A DNA stretch of 64,000 nt from Paenibacillus whitsoniae (GCF_003955665.1 NZ_RXHU01000002.1:18892-82891), one strand, 5' to 3'. Positions 8,638 through 17,089 are shown, numbered from the stretch's first letter. Numbers and translations are program-made. Notes: generated from the sequence alone by a model not told the origin.

Positions 8638-10230
8638 TCACCAGCCGATCGCTTGGCCGTCGCAGCGCGGGTCGGTGCCGCCGCTGCGGAAGCCGCGCTC
8701 GTCGATGACGATCGCGTGCGCGTGGCCGACGACGCCGTCGTAGGCGCCGACGGTGCGGACGTCGTGCCCGGCGTCCGCTAGCGCGACCCGCACCGCCTCC
8801 GGCACGCGGCTCTCGATCTTAAGCTCCTGTGTCGCAGCGCCCCAGGTGCGGCCCCACACCCAGCGCGGCTCGCTGACGGCCTGCTGCGGGTCCATGCGAT
8901 AGTCGACGATGCGCGTTAGGAGCGCCGACTGGGTCTGCGGTTGTCCCTCGCCGCCTTGCGTCCCGTACAGAAGGTACGGCTCGCCGGCCTTCATCGCCAT
9001 GGCGGGCATCAGCGTGTGGAACGTGCGCTTGCGCGGTTCCAATGTATTCACGTGACCGGGATCGAGAGAGAAAAAGGAACCGCGGTTTTGCAGTAAAACC
9101 CCCGTGTCCCCCGCCGTTACGCCCGAGCCGAATTCGAAGTAGAGGCTCTGGATGAAGGACACGCTGTTCCCGGCCGCGTCCACGACCGCCGCATACGCGG
9201 TGTCGCTGCCGACCGGCGCGCTGCTGAGCGCGCTGGCTCGCTTCGGATCGATGCGCGCAGCGAGCGAGTCGCAGTATGCTTTGGAGATGAGCTCCTGGAC
9301 CGGGATGCTCGCAAACGCCGGATCGGTCAATACCCGGTTCCGATCCTGAAAAGCCAGCTTCAACGCCTCCACTTGAAGGTGATAATAGTCGAAGGAGCCG
9401 TGGGCGATTCCGCCCCCCTGCGCTCCGAAGTTGAAGTTCTCGAGGATTTGCGGGGTCATAATCCCCGTAAATCCCTGGGAATTCGGCGGCACTTGATAGA
9501 GATCAAGGCCGCGATACGTGCCATGCAGCGGAACCTCCCAGTTCCCGGCATGGTCGGCCCAATCGTCAGGCGTCAACAGTCCGCCTTCCCCAGCCAAGAA
9601 CGAGGCGATCCGCCCGCCGATCTCGCCTTTGTAAAAGCTGTCGCGCCCGCCGCCGGCCAGCGTGCGCAGCGTCCGCGCCAGGTCGCGCTGCACGAAGCGC
9701 GCGCCTTGCGCGGGCACCGCGCCGCCGGGCAAGTACACGGCGGCCGTCTCCGGCAGCGCCGCCAGCACGGCGAGGCGCTCTGCGGTATTGCGGTGCTGGT
9801 CCCGCGACAGCGGGAAGCCGTGCTCGGCGTAGCCGATCGCGGGCGCCAGCACCTCGGCCAGCGGCAGCGTGCCGTACTCGCGCAGCACCGCGTCCCAGCC
9901 GTCGACCATGCCCGGCACGGTGACGACGCTGCGCACGCCGCGCTGCGGGATCGCGGCCTCCCCGGCGTAAAAGCTGCGGGTGGCCCGATAGCCGGACCGG
10001 CCGCTGGCATTGTAGGCGCGGACGGCGCGGTCGTGCTGACTGTACATCAGCCAGAAGGAATCGCCGCCGAGCCCGGTCATGTGCGGGTAGACGACGGCGA
10101 GGCAGGCGCTGACCGCGACAGCGGCGTCAAACGCGTTGCCGCCCCGCTCAAGCATGCGGGCCCCCGCAGCCGATGCCAGATAATGCGGCGAGACCACCAT
10201 GGTTTTTGTTCCAATCATCGGCTGCTGCAT
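8638..10230 (-). CDS. Gamma-glutamyltransferase-like Ntn hydrolase
   Basis: A 530-residue member of the gamma-glutamyltransferase family, made as one chain that cleaves itself before the nucleophilic Thr. That residue is probably Thr344 in GSDTAYAAVVDAAGNS, which aligns with TTHYSVVD of classical enzymes. Other family blocks are GGNAFDAAVAVSACLAVVYPHMTGLGGD, PPNSQGFT and LYGTQGGEGQPQTQ. There is no signal peptide, unlike secreted GGTs, so it may be an intracellular amide or acyl hydrolase; cephalosporin acylases are relatives. The start has AGGAGGGG 8 bases upstream. It is 36 bp behind the Rieske oxygenase gene. Confidence 0.87.
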   Translation of the reverse strand: MQQPMIGTKTMVVSPHYLASAAGARMLERGGNAFDAAVAVSACLAVVYPHMTGLGGDSFWLMYSQHDRAVRAYNASGRSGYRATRSFYAGEAAIPQRGVRSVVTVPGMVDGWDAVLREYGTLPLAEVLAPAIGYAEHGFPLSRDQHRNTAERLAVLAALPETAAVYLPGGAVPAQGARFVQRDLARTLRTLAGGGRDSFYKGEIGGRIASFLAGEGGLLTPDDWADHAGNWEVPLHGTYRGLDLYQVPPNSQGFTGIMTPQILENFNFGAQGGGIAHGSFDYYHLQVEALKLAFQDRNRVLTDPAFASIPVQELISKAYCDSLAARIDPKRASALSSAPVGSDTAYAAVVDAAGNSVSFIQSLYFEFGSGVTAGDTGVLLQNRGSFFSLDPGHVNTLEPRKRTFHTLMPAMAMKAGEPYLLYGTQGGEGQPQTQSALLTRIVDYRMDPQQAVSEPRWVWGRTWGAATQELKIESRVPEAVRVALADAGHDVRTVGAYDGVVGHAHAIVIDERGFRSGGTDPRCDGQAIGW

Positions 10231-10266
10231 AGGGCGGCCCCTCCTGTTGTTTTAATAAATAACGCT

Positions 10267-11340
10267 CTAGGCTTCCGCCACACGCTCGATTATTTTCATT
10301 TCATACACCTGCGGTGTGCGGAGCTGCGGCAGCGATTCCTTCTCACCGTGTTCGGCGAGCAGCTTAAGCAGCATTTCCCGCATGAGAATCCCCGGTTTAT
10401 CCGCGTGCATATGCGTCTCCATCCGCAGGGTTAGATCCAGCGGGACGTTGGATTCGGTTGATTCGAGGATCACCATATCCTCATCAACGACAGCCCGGTC
10501 GAACGCGATGATCGTGGAAGCCGGAACTTCCGCTTCCGTATCGTTGCGGAAAACGAACTGAATCAACGTACACGAATGGTCATCCCGCGGCGTTGCGCAA
10601 GTGATAATGGAGTGCACGAGCCCTGTCGGGTACGTCATGTCCAGTTGGCGGATGAACGGCATGTGCCACGTGCCATGCACTTTGCGAACGGTCGTATCGC
10701 CGTCGACATTGATCGCTTTGATGTTCTTATTCAGCTTGTTGGTAACAGGCACATCGTAGTACATATCGAAGCCGGTCTCATTCGGCACCAGCTCAAATTC
10801 CGGCGGAATCGGGTCCTGATTGTCCCCGAATGTATTGTGATGAACGAACGCGATGTGCGCCGTATCGAAGGAATTTTCCATCAGCCGAAGCGCGGAACAA
10901 TGGATCACCTCGTGAAACTGGTGAATTTGCCGAATGCCCGGGTCGCCATAACGACTGAACTCTGGGATTCCGCGAAGCGGCTCGTCAAGTGCGATCCAGA
11001 CATAGCCGTATTTTTCCTCACAGTAGAAAGATTTAATTTTGTAGACCTTCGGAGGATTATCCAGCTGCGATTGCGGAAAATACGTGCATTTGCCGTCACG
11101 GTTAAACGTCCAGCCGTGATACGGGCAGACGATGCAGCCCTGACGGACTTCACCGAGCGACAATTTTGCGGTGCGATGACAGCAGCGGTCGATGGCGGCC
11201 GCCGGCTTGCCTTGTTCATCCAGCCAGACGACCACAGGCTCCCCAAAGAGTTGAATCGACTTCGGCCCTTCCTTCAAATCTCCGATCGGCATGACCGGAT
11301 AATAGAACTTGCGCAGTACGTTTTGCTCCGTTTGCAGCAT
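10267..11340 (-). CDS. Rieske-type aromatic ring-hydroxylating or O-demethylating oxygenase, large subunit
   Basis: A 357-residue oxygenase. The N-terminal Rieske 2Fe-2S domain has Cys53-x-His55 (RCCHRTAKL) and Cys72-x2-His75 (VCPYHGWTF). The C-terminal catalytic domain has the mononuclear iron motif in NSFDTAHIAFVHHNTFG. The layout resembles the vanillate demethylase and pheophorbide oxygenase group rather than alpha-subunit dioxygenases with a beta partner. No reductase or ferredoxin gene is next to it, so electron donors must come from elsewhere. GAGGAG lies upstream of the ATG. It heads the Rieske-GGT pair at the upstream end of the catabolic cluster. Confidence 0.88.
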   Translation of the reverse strand: MLQTEQNVLRKFYYPVMPIGDLKEGPKSIQLFGEPVVVWLDEQGKPAAAIDRCCHRTAKLSLGEVRQGCIVCPYHGWTFNRDGKCTYFPQSQLDNPPKVYKIKSFYCEEKYGYVWIALDEPLRGIPEFSRYGDPGIRQIHQFHEVIHCSALRLMENSFDTAHIAFVHHNTFGDNQDPIPPEFELVPNETGFDMYYDVPVTNKLNKNIKAINVDGDTTVRKVHGTWHMPFIRQLDMTYPTGLVHSIITCATPRDDHSCTLIQFVFRNDTEAEVPASTIIAFDRAVVDEDMVILESTESNVPLDLTLRMETHMHADKPGILMREMLLKLLAEHGEKESLPQLRTPQVYEMKIIERVAEA

Positions 11341-11371
11341 GGCAATGCTCCTCCTCTGGCTTTACGTTCTC

Positions 11372-11401
11372 TTTATATTCCGTATTCTAAAAGCACGCCA
11401 A
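11372..11401 (-). promoter_or_regulatory. Possible promoter of the Rieske-GGT pair
   Basis: On the minus strand TTGGCG (11396-11401) and TATAAA (11372-11377) are 18 bp apart, about 32 bp upstream of the start codon. A TTGACA further upstream lacks a clear -10 partner. Confidence 0.4.
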
Positions 11402-11523
11402 GTCCCCTGTCTACGCATCGGAGACGGGTTTATGCCGGCACACAAAGAGCCATGCACATAGTTGTTTGCGATCACGATCTTTTGTCAAAAGCCGCATGAG
11501 GTATGGTACGATGATGGCAGCGC

Positions 11524-11562
11524 AAAAACAGCTGCCCTCTCTATGAGATAGCAGCTGTTTTT
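11524..11562 (-). terminator. Terminator of the SRPBCC-GNAT operon
   Basis: An AAAACAGCTGC/GCAGCTGTTTT stem (11525-11535 with 11551-11561) is followed by Ts on the minus strand, 36 bp beyond the GNAT stop codon. Confidence 0.8.
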
Positions 11563-11597
11563 ATGTTTATTCAATGATCGCCCTGAGCGGCGCTTTT

Positions 11598-12110
11598 TTA
11601 TTGGCGGGCATTCCCCAGGATCTTCTGATAGCTTGCAATGTCCAGCCAACGATCGAACTTGAAGCCGATTTCTTTAAAAAGCGCACAGCGCACATACCCG
11701 CTCCGCTCAAACATCCGAATGCTGCGCTCATTCTCCGTGCAAATGGTGGCGACCAAAGCATGAAAGCCCAGCTCCAGCGCCTTGCCCTCTAAAAAAGCCA
11801 GCACCTCGGGGCCGATCTTTTGGCCGACATGATTCGGATCCATATAGATCGTCACTTCGGCAGTCGTGTCATAGGCTTGCTTATCTTTATGCTTCGTAAA
11901 CAGCGCATAGCCGATGACCGCCTCCTCACGCTCGATGACATACGTCCGGTACCGCGGGTTGCTATTGATGACGTTTTTGCGCATCTCCTCCAGGGTCTGC
12001 GCTTGCGTATGAAACGAGATCGTGGTATTCGCCACGTAATAATTATAAATCGCCTGCACGCTCGGCAGGTGCCGTTCCTCCATGTCAACAAATTCCAAGC
12101 TGTTTGTCAT
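11598..12110 (-). CDS. GNAT family N-acetyltransferase, PAT-like
   Basis: A 170-residue acetyl-CoA-dependent acyltransferase. The order and motifs (AIYNYYVANTTISF, YRTYVIEREEAVIGYALF, AEVTIYMDPNHVGQKIGPEVL, CTENERSIRMFERSGYV, a final GFKFDRWLDIASYQKIL) match phosphinothricin/methionine-sulfoximine acetyltransferases of the YncA type. The usual acetyl-CoA loop (V-x-P-x-x-R-G-x-G) is altered to MDPNHVGQKIG. It acetylates the amine of a small molecule, possibly a toxic amino-acid analogue. The start overlaps the SRPBCC stop by 4 bases (ATGA), so the two are translationally coupled. Confidence 0.88.
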   Translation of the reverse strand: MTNSLEFVDMEERHLPSVQAIYNYYVANTTISFHTQAQTLEEMRKNVINSNPRYRTYVIEREEAVIGYALFTKHKDKQAYDTTAEVTIYMDPNHVGQKIGPEVLAFLEGKALELGFHALVATICTENERSIRMFERSGYVRCALFKEIGFKFDRWLDIASYQKILGNARQ

Positions 12111-12580
12111 GATGTACGCCCCATTTTCTGATGTTCGATGACCCGCTTCAGTGCCCGCTGTCTATACCGGATGAAAGCCCGCATGTACCTCTCCAGGACC
12201 AGTTTGTCAAATACAAGTCCCACCCAGCCATACGGCGAGCTAAAATCCAGGATATCCCGCATCAATGTACCTTCCGCCGCTTCTGCAAACTCGTGGGTAT
12301 GCGTCAGATGGCGGAAAGCTCCTTTCGTCATCGCATCGACAAACGATGTGGGCCTGTTCATGGACGTCACCTTGGCCGTCAGCCGCTGCCTGATACCGAA
12401 ATGTCTCGCCTCGAATGTGACGGTCTCCCCATCCTCAATCAGTCCCCGTATTCTGCCCTCAACCGCCCGTTCCTGGGTCCACGGCCATACGGTCTGCCCA
12501 TGATAGGTAATGTCCCGCGCGGCATCGAAACAGACGTCGATCGGGGCTTTCACGATGATTTCTTCCACTATGCGTGCCAC
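12107..12580 (-). CDS. SRPBCC (START-like) family protein
   Basis: A 157-residue helix-grip domain protein. It opens with EEIIVKAPIDVCFDAARDI, the usual start of the SRPBCC/polyketide-cyclase-like fold, and ends with the long C-terminal helix ERYMRAFIRYRQRALKRVIE. Such proteins bind hydrophobic ligands in a deep pocket; no catalytic residue can be named. The start is GTG with GGGAGG 8 bases upstream. It is divergent from the TetX-like gene, and the 15-bp inverted repeat between them may regulate both. Confidence 0.8.
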   Translation of the reverse strand: MARIVEEIIVKAPIDVCFDAARDITYHGQTVWPWTQERAVEGRIRGLIEDGETVTFEARHFGIRQRLTAKVTSMNRPTSFVDAMTKGAFRHLTHTHEFAEAAEGTLMRDILDFSSPYGWVGLVFDKLVLERYMRAFIRYRQRALKRVIEHQKMGRTS

Positions 12581-12699
12581 GATTTTTCCTCCCAGCTGCG
12601 GTACAGCAACGAATTGGCCAAGCCTTCTTGCTTCATCTTACGCCCGCTGCCCGCAATCGGCAAGCTTGCAAGGGCTTAATCACGGTGTCATGCGGGATA

Positions 12700-12750
12700 T
12701 TATATCATAACGAACATTGTTCTTTACGAACACCATTCGTTATGATATAA
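12700..12750. promoter_or_regulatory. Inverted-repeat operator between divergent operons
   Basis: TTATATCATAACGAA at 12700-12714 is a perfect inverted copy of 12736-12750, with 21 bases between. Inside lie two further ACGAAC boxes and an ACGAA-N5-TTCGT palindrome (12726-12740). The site is 45 bp upstream of the flavin monooxygenase start. Its shape and the TetR gene two places downstream suggest it is the TetR operator. Confidence 0.75.
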
Positions 12751-12794
12751 CTAGATCAAGCCATCCCAACCTATAACGAAGAGGTGCATCTGCT

Positions 12795-13961
12795 ATGACA
12801 CATACATCCGATTCCACGAAATCCAAACGCATCGCCATTATTGGTGCCGGCCCCGGCGGGCTTACCTTGGCGCTGATTCTGAAACGGCACGGCATCGCAT
12901 CCGTGATTTACGAACGCGAAACGTACAATCCGAACCGCGAACGCGGCGGCTCGCTGGACATTCACCACGATTCCGGCCAACTCGCGCTGCAGGAAGCCGG
13001 GCTCTATGAGGCTTTTCATGCGCTGGCTCGCTATGAGGGCGAAGATTTTCGTCTTTTTGATAAAGCCGGCACTCTGTACATGGATGAAGTCGCAAACGAA
13101 GCAGAAGCCGGAGATCGGCCCGAGATTGACCGAGGGACGCTGTGCGACCTGCTGCTTAACGAGCTGGATCCAAACAACATCAAATACGGCTTCAAGCTGA
13201 ATGAAGCGATTCCTTTGGAAGACGGGACGCATAAGCTGGTTTTTGAAAATGGGCACGAAGACATCGCCGATTTGGTCGTCGGGGCCGACGGCGCGTTCTC
13301 GAAGATTCGGCCGCTTTTGACAGATGCCGCAGCAGCTTATACCGGGCTCACCATGATTGAGCTCAATGTCCAGGCGGCGCAGCATCCGGAGCTGGCTGCT
13401 TTTAACGGCCGCGGCAAGCTCTTTGCCCTCGCGGATCACAACGGGATTCTTGCGCAATTGAACGGCGACGGGCGCATCAAGGTGTATCTAACCTTCCAGG
13501 CCGACCGGGACTGGCTTGACACCTGCGGGATTCCGTTCGATCAACCGGAGGCGGCGAAGGCGCAGCTGGAGGCTCTGTTCAGTGACTGGCATGACACGTT
13601 GAAGTCCTACATCCGATGTGCGGAAGACACGCTGCTGCCACGGCGCATTTATATGCTCCCGGTCGGTCTTCAGTGGAAGCACAAACCGGGCGTGACGCTG
13701 ATCGGGGATGCGGCGCATCTGATGTCCCCTTTTGCCGGGGAAGGCGTCAATCTCGCCATGCTCGACGCGAAAGAATTAGCCATGGCGATCTTACAGCATG
13801 AAGATATAAATGAAGCCTTGCAGGCCTACGAGCAAGCGATGTACGCGTATTCTTCCCAATCGGCGGAAAGTTCCGACGCGAATTTGAAGTTAATTTTTGG
13901 TGAGAATGCCGCGGAGAACTTGAAAAAACTGATGGCATCTTTTCACGAGTTGGAAGCTTAA
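12795..13961 (+). CDS. FAD-dependent monooxygenase, TetX-like
   Basis: A 388-residue class A flavoprotein monooxygenase. The Rossmann motif is RIAIIGAGPGGLTLALIL, the central DG motif is DLVVGADGAFSKIR, and the second FAD motif is GDAAHLMSPFAGEGVNLA. The segment GGSLDIHHDSGQLALQEAGL closely follows the GGTLDLH-x-GSGQ pattern of Tet(X), and WKHKPGVTLIGDAAHLM follows its C-terminal half. It should hydroxylate a small aromatic or polyketide using NADPH and oxygen. Whether it inactivates tetracyclines cannot be told. Start ATG with GAGGTG upstream. A TetR regulator follows by 47 bp and a palindromic operator precedes it. Confidence 0.87.
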   Translation: MTHTSDSTKSKRIAIIGAGPGGLTLALILKRHGIASVIYERETYNPNRERGGSLDIHHDSGQLALQEAGLYEAFHALARYEGEDFRLFDKAGTLYMDEVANEAEAGDRPEIDRGTLCDLLLNELDPNNIKYGFKLNEAIPLEDGTHKLVFENGHEDIADLVVGADGAFSKIRPLLTDAAAAYTGLTMIELNVQAAQHPELAAFNGRGKLFALADHNGILAQLNGDGRIKVYLTFQADRDWLDTCGIPFDQPEAAKAQLEALFSDWHDTLKSYIRCAEDTLLPRRIYMLPVGLQWKHKPGVTLIGDAAHLMSPFAGEGVNLAMLDAKELAMAILQHEDINEALQAYEQAMYAYSSQSAESSDANLKLIFGENAAENLKKLMASFHELEA

Positions 13962-14008
13962 GTGAACAGCGGATTTACTATCCGTGGCGAGTGTGCTATA
14001 AGAAAAGT

Positions 14009-14689
14009 ATGACTACTCAACCGACTCGTACCATTGTTAGCCGCCGTGCGCGGCCGGCCAAAGACCCTTTGAGCAGAGAGCTCATCGTGGCGACGGCCCT
14101 GGAACTATTGCAAAAGGAAGGCTCCGCGGGACTCAGCATGCGCAAAATCGCCAAAGCGCTGGACACCGGCCCTTCCTCCCTTTACGTCTATGTGGCGAAT
14201 ATGCAGGAGCTGAGCAGCTATGTGCTCGATCTCGGGCTCGCCGGTATCGCACTGCCTGCCTCCGATGCGGGCAGCTGGCAAACGAGACTGTTCGATGCGC
14301 TGAGCTCCTATCTTCTCGCGCTGTACGATGCGCCAGGGGTTGCGGAGCTCGCCTTGACGACCGTATCCGTCGGCCCGCATGCCCTGGCGTTCACGGAATA
14401 TCTCCTTCAATGCTTGCATGAAGGCGGTGTTTCATCGTTGTCCGCGGCTTGGGGCGTGGACTTGCTCATGCTTTACGCAACCTCGGTTGCGTTCGAGCAG
14501 TCCTCCCGCGATGCCCGGGGGACGACCATACAGACGCACCTAGCCGCCATGGCAGCGTTGGACCCGCAGCAGTATCCACGCATCGCGAGCTCGCATGCCG
14601 ATCTGATCTCGGGCTCGGTCGACGGCATGGAGCGCTTCCGCTGGGGACTCGATGTGATTTTGCAAGGGATTATGAAGAAAGAGGGCTGA
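14009..14689 (+). CDS. TetR/AcrR family transcriptional regulator
   Basis: A 226-residue repressor. The N-terminal helix-turn-helix spans about residues 22-66: LIVATALELLQKEGSAGLSMRKIAKAL then GPSSLYVYVANMQEL. The C-terminal half resembles the TetR class ligand domain. ATG 14009 is chosen over the in-frame GTG at 13991, although no strong ribosome binding site precedes either. It most likely represses the flavin monooxygenase gene, itself, and perhaps the divergent SRPBCC-GNAT genes through the inverted repeat at 12700-12750. A weak AAATAAGA/TCTTATTT hairpin follows. Confidence 0.87.
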   Translation: MTTQPTRTIVSRRARPAKDPLSRELIVATALELLQKEGSAGLSMRKIAKALDTGPSSLYVYVANMQELSSYVLDLGLAGIALPASDAGSWQTRLFDALSSYLLALYDAPGVAELALTTVSVGPHALAFTEYLLQCLHEGGVSSLSAAWGVDLLMLYATSVAFEQSSRDARGTTIQTHLAAMAALDPQQYPRIASSHADLISGSVDGMERFRWGLDVILQGIMKKEG

Positions 14690-14771
14690 GGAAGCCTGAT
14701 CTTTCGCAAAATAAGAAATCCCCGATGTCTTATTTCGTCGGCAGCCTGCTATTTTGAGCTAGGGAAAATGT

Positions 14772-14953
14772 GTAACGGTTGCCACCGCGCTTATTTTGCT
14801 TAAAAGACGTATTTCAAATCGTAACGGTTGTGACAGGCTTATTTGCCCAAAACGAGCGGAATCTGGCCGATTTGACCCAAATAGCCTCTGCTGCAACCGT
14901 TAGCCTTGGAAAAGCGGCGTTTATTGCCAAATAGGAGCTGTGGCAACCGTTAA
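14772..14953. repeat. Family-C quartet repeat
   Basis: Two direct motifs GTAACGGTTG (14772-14781 and 14821-14830), each followed by a GCTTATTT block, are mirrored by two inverted CAACCGTTA motifs (14894-14903 and 14944-14953) preceded by AAATAG. The spacings are 49, 73 and 50 bp. It lies between the TetR gene and the small gene at 15060. Confidence 0.88.
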
Positions 14954-14969
14954 CGATGAGTTGCTTGAT

Positions 14970-15002
14970 AAAAAAATCCACCGCAGACGGTGGATTTTTT
15001 TT
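14970..15002. terminator. Bidirectional terminator hairpin
   Basis: TCCACC/GGTGGA stem flanked by A-run and T-run on both sides. It can end transcription of the minus-strand small gene and of anything arriving from the TetR side. Confidence 0.8.
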
Positions 15003-15059
15003 GCGTTGCCTACGTGGCTGCTGTTGTTTCTTGGGACAGCACGATACAACAAGAGTCAG

Positions 15060-15260
15060 CTACTCTTCCAAGTTCTCCCCTATTTTTATCCGATACGCAC
15101 GCAGCGCGTCTTCAAGCACCCCTGCCTCCGAGCGATCGAGATGCAGCGTCACATAGGTCGGCGAGATGCCCCCATCGTTCACTTCCAGCATCAAGCTTTG
15201 ATCATGTTCGTCCAGTCGAAGCGTAAGCCGATCGCGGTCGAGCAAGGTAATCCATGCCAT
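15060..15260 (-). CDS. Small hypothetical protein, 66 residues
   Basis: I do not recognise the family. The protein is acidic and begins MAWITLLDRDRLTLRLDEHD. It continues with alternating hydrophobic and charged residues that suggest a small beta-rich domain, then a C-terminal helix. It looks like a real gene: an AGGGGGA ribosome binding site precedes the ATG, a good terminator lies downstream, and it is divergent from htrA. It has no cysteine, membrane segment or signal peptide. Confidence 0.6.
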   Translation of the reverse strand: MAWITLLDRDRLTLRLDEHDQSLMLEVNDGGISPTYVTLHLDRSEAGVLEDALRAYRIKIGENLEE

Positions 15261-15328
15261 GGTTCTATCCCCCTTTTAATCTCTTATTCAGCAAAACCCC
15301 CGAAATCCCCTTTTATTCCCAGTAACTA

Positions 15329-15383
15329 TTTAAGTAAGGTTTAGGCACGTTTAAGATCCATTTAAGTTTGAAGGTTCATGATA
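15329..15383 (+). promoter_or_regulatory. Four phased TTTAAG-type direct repeats and a -10 box upstream of htrA
   Basis: TTTAAGT (15329), TTTAGGC (15340), TTTAAGA (15350) and TTTAAGT (15361) follow one another at 11, 10 and 11 bp. A CATGAT -10-like box lies at 15378-15383, 10-11 bp after the last repeat. This is the arrangement of OmpR/PhoB-type response-regulator sites that replace the -35 box; CssR or PhoP relatives are candidates by analogy with B. subtilis htrA. Confidence 0.65.
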
Positions 15384-15448
15384 GAGACATCAGCAAGACA
15401 ACACACTCACTTATCGGCACGCATTCAACCAACCCAGGAGGGATTCAC

Positions 15449-16792
15449 ATGGATAACAACTATAACGATAATCAATTTCAAGATACAGAGAAGCAGCAAG
15501 CAGAAGCTCGCAAAAACATCGTCATCTCCGAACCTCGCTTCTTTGAAGCGAAGCCGCAAAGCTCCAGCCGCGGAACGAATGTCAAAAGCGTCTTCGCCGC
15601 CTTCATGGCCGGCGCGCTCGTCGTCTCCGGTCTGATGTTCACGTCGGACAAAATGAACCTGTTCACCGGCGGCGAGCACCAAACCGCCGCAAGCACAGCG
15701 GCATCCGCCTCGATCACGAATAACGGCGGTGCCACAACCGCCTCGCTGGATACCTCGCGGCCGAACAACATCTCCACCATTGCGGCTCAGGCCGGCAAAG
15801 CCGTCGTGAAAATCGAGACGAAGGTCAAAGCGACCCAGCAGCAATCCCGCCGCGGCAGCTCGTTCTTTGACCAATTCTTCGGCCAGAACGACGGCAGCGC
15901 GAAGCAGGATTCCGGCAGCGGCAGCTTGCAGCCCGCGGGAATCGGTTCCGGGTTTATTTTCGATAAATCCGGGTATATTTTAACCAATGAGCATGTGATC
16001 GATGGCGCTGACGAAATCGACGTCACTGTGCAAGGGTACGACACGCCGTTCAAAGCGAAGCTGCTCGGCAGCAGTTACGACCTCGATCTGGCCGTGCTGA
16101 AAATCGAAAACAGCGAGGCGCTTCCGGCGCTGACAATCGGCAGCTCCGATCAATCCAGCATCGGCGATTGGGTGGTCGCGATCGGGAATCCGTACGATTT
16201 TGACTATACCGTCACTGCGGGTCTGCTTAGTGCCAAAGGCCGTGAAATCTCGATCGACGACGAGCAAGGCACTCGCAACTACAAAAACCTGATCCAAACC
16301 GACGCGGCGATCAATCCGGGCAATTCCGGCGGACCGCTGCTGAATATGAAAGGCGAAGTTATCGGGATTAATACCGCTGTGAACTCCGAGGCGCAAGGGA
16401 TCGGTTTTGCGATTCCAACGAGCACGATTTCGGCAGTCCTCGATAACCTGAAGAACGGCGTCGAGATTCCAAAAGCAGCCTCCCCTTACATGGGCGTGAG
16501 CCTGCAAGCGGTGACGGACGATGTCCTCAACGATCTCCAGCTTAAAAATACGGACGGCGCACTCGTCGCAGACGTACAGCTCGGCTCCCCGGCCTATGCG
16601 GCAGGCATCCGGACCTATGACGTCATTACGGCGATCAACGGCCAAGCAACGGCTACGCCGGATGCGGTAACGAAGCTCGTCCAAGCCGCGAAAGTCGGCG
16701 ACAGCTTGAAGGTGACGATCGTTCGGGGCGGCAAAGCCCAAGATGTGACGGTCAATGTGGGTGATCGCAACAAAGCTCAGCAGCAGCAATAA
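15449..16792 (+). CDS. htrA: Membrane-anchored HtrA/DegP-type serine protease
   Basis: A 447-residue envelope quality-control protease. After a charged cytoplasmic tail there is one membrane helix (about residues 46-64), an Ala/Thr-rich linker, the trypsin-like domain and a PDZ domain (about 345-440). The catalytic triad is His182 (LTNEHVIDG), Asp213 (YDLDLAVLKIE) and Ser293 (NPGNSGGPLL). The protease domain lies outside the cell. ATG 15449 is chosen because AGGAGGG sits just upstream. The phased TTTAAG repeats upstream suggest control by a two-component system that senses misfolded secreted proteins, as known for B. subtilis htrA. Confidence 0.93.
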   Translation: MDNNYNDNQFQDTEKQQAEARKNIVISEPRFFEAKPQSSSRGTNVKSVFAAFMAGALVVSGLMFTSDKMNLFTGGEHQTAASTAASASITNNGGATTASLDTSRPNNISTIAAQAGKAVVKIETKVKATQQQSRRGSSFFDQFFGQNDGSAKQDSGSGSLQPAGIGSGFIFDKSGYILTNEHVIDGADEIDVTVQGYDTPFKAKLLGSSYDLDLAVLKIENSEALPALTIGSSDQSSIGDWVVAIGNPYDFDYTVTAGLLSAKGREISIDDEQGTRNYKNLIQTDAAINPGNSGGPLLNMKGEVIGINTAVNSEAQGIGFAIPTSTISAVLDNLKNGVEIPKAASPYMGVSLQAVTDDVLNDLQLKNTDGALVADVQLGSPAYAAGIRTYDVITAINGQATATPDAVTKLVQAAKVGDSLKVTIVRGGKAQDVTVNVGDRNKAQQQQ

Positions 16793-16828
16793 TTGAGTTA
16801 GCCTTGGCAAGCTGCCAAGCGTACTAAA

Positions 16829-16868
16829 AGGCAACCTTGAGAGGCGGGCGCCGATCAAGGTTGCTTTT
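16829..16868 (+). terminator. Terminator of htrA
   Basis: GCAACCTTGA (16831-16840) pairs with TCAAGGTTGC (16855-16864), followed by TTTT. It may also serve the gene remnant arriving on the minus strand. Confidence 0.8.
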
Positions 16869-16886
16869 GTGCGATAGAACCACGCC

Positions 16887-17042
16887 TCAATTCTTCAGCT
16901 CAAAAGCAAGAACCGCCTTCGCTAATTTCACATGCAACAGCTCTAATCGTGCCGCATCTTCCAAACGGTGCATATAGAGCGAAGCATTAAATATTACCGT
17001 TAACCAGTTTGTTGTCTCGGAAGGGGACGATTCCTTAATATT
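16887..17042 (-). pseudogene. Gene remnant coding a 51-residue C-terminal fragment
   Basis: A stop-to-stop minus-strand frame reads a protein-like, leucine- and alanine-rich amphipathic segment ending HVKLAKAVLAFELKN. It has no suitable start codon or ribosome binding site. It probably is the tail of a lost gene; the family is not recognised. It was too short for ordinary gene calling. From 17043 to 17089 I see nothing further. Confidence 0.35.
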
Positions 17043-17089
17043 TTACTACTCAGCTACTTATCGGGGCGTAGAGCGGCGGGAGACGAATT

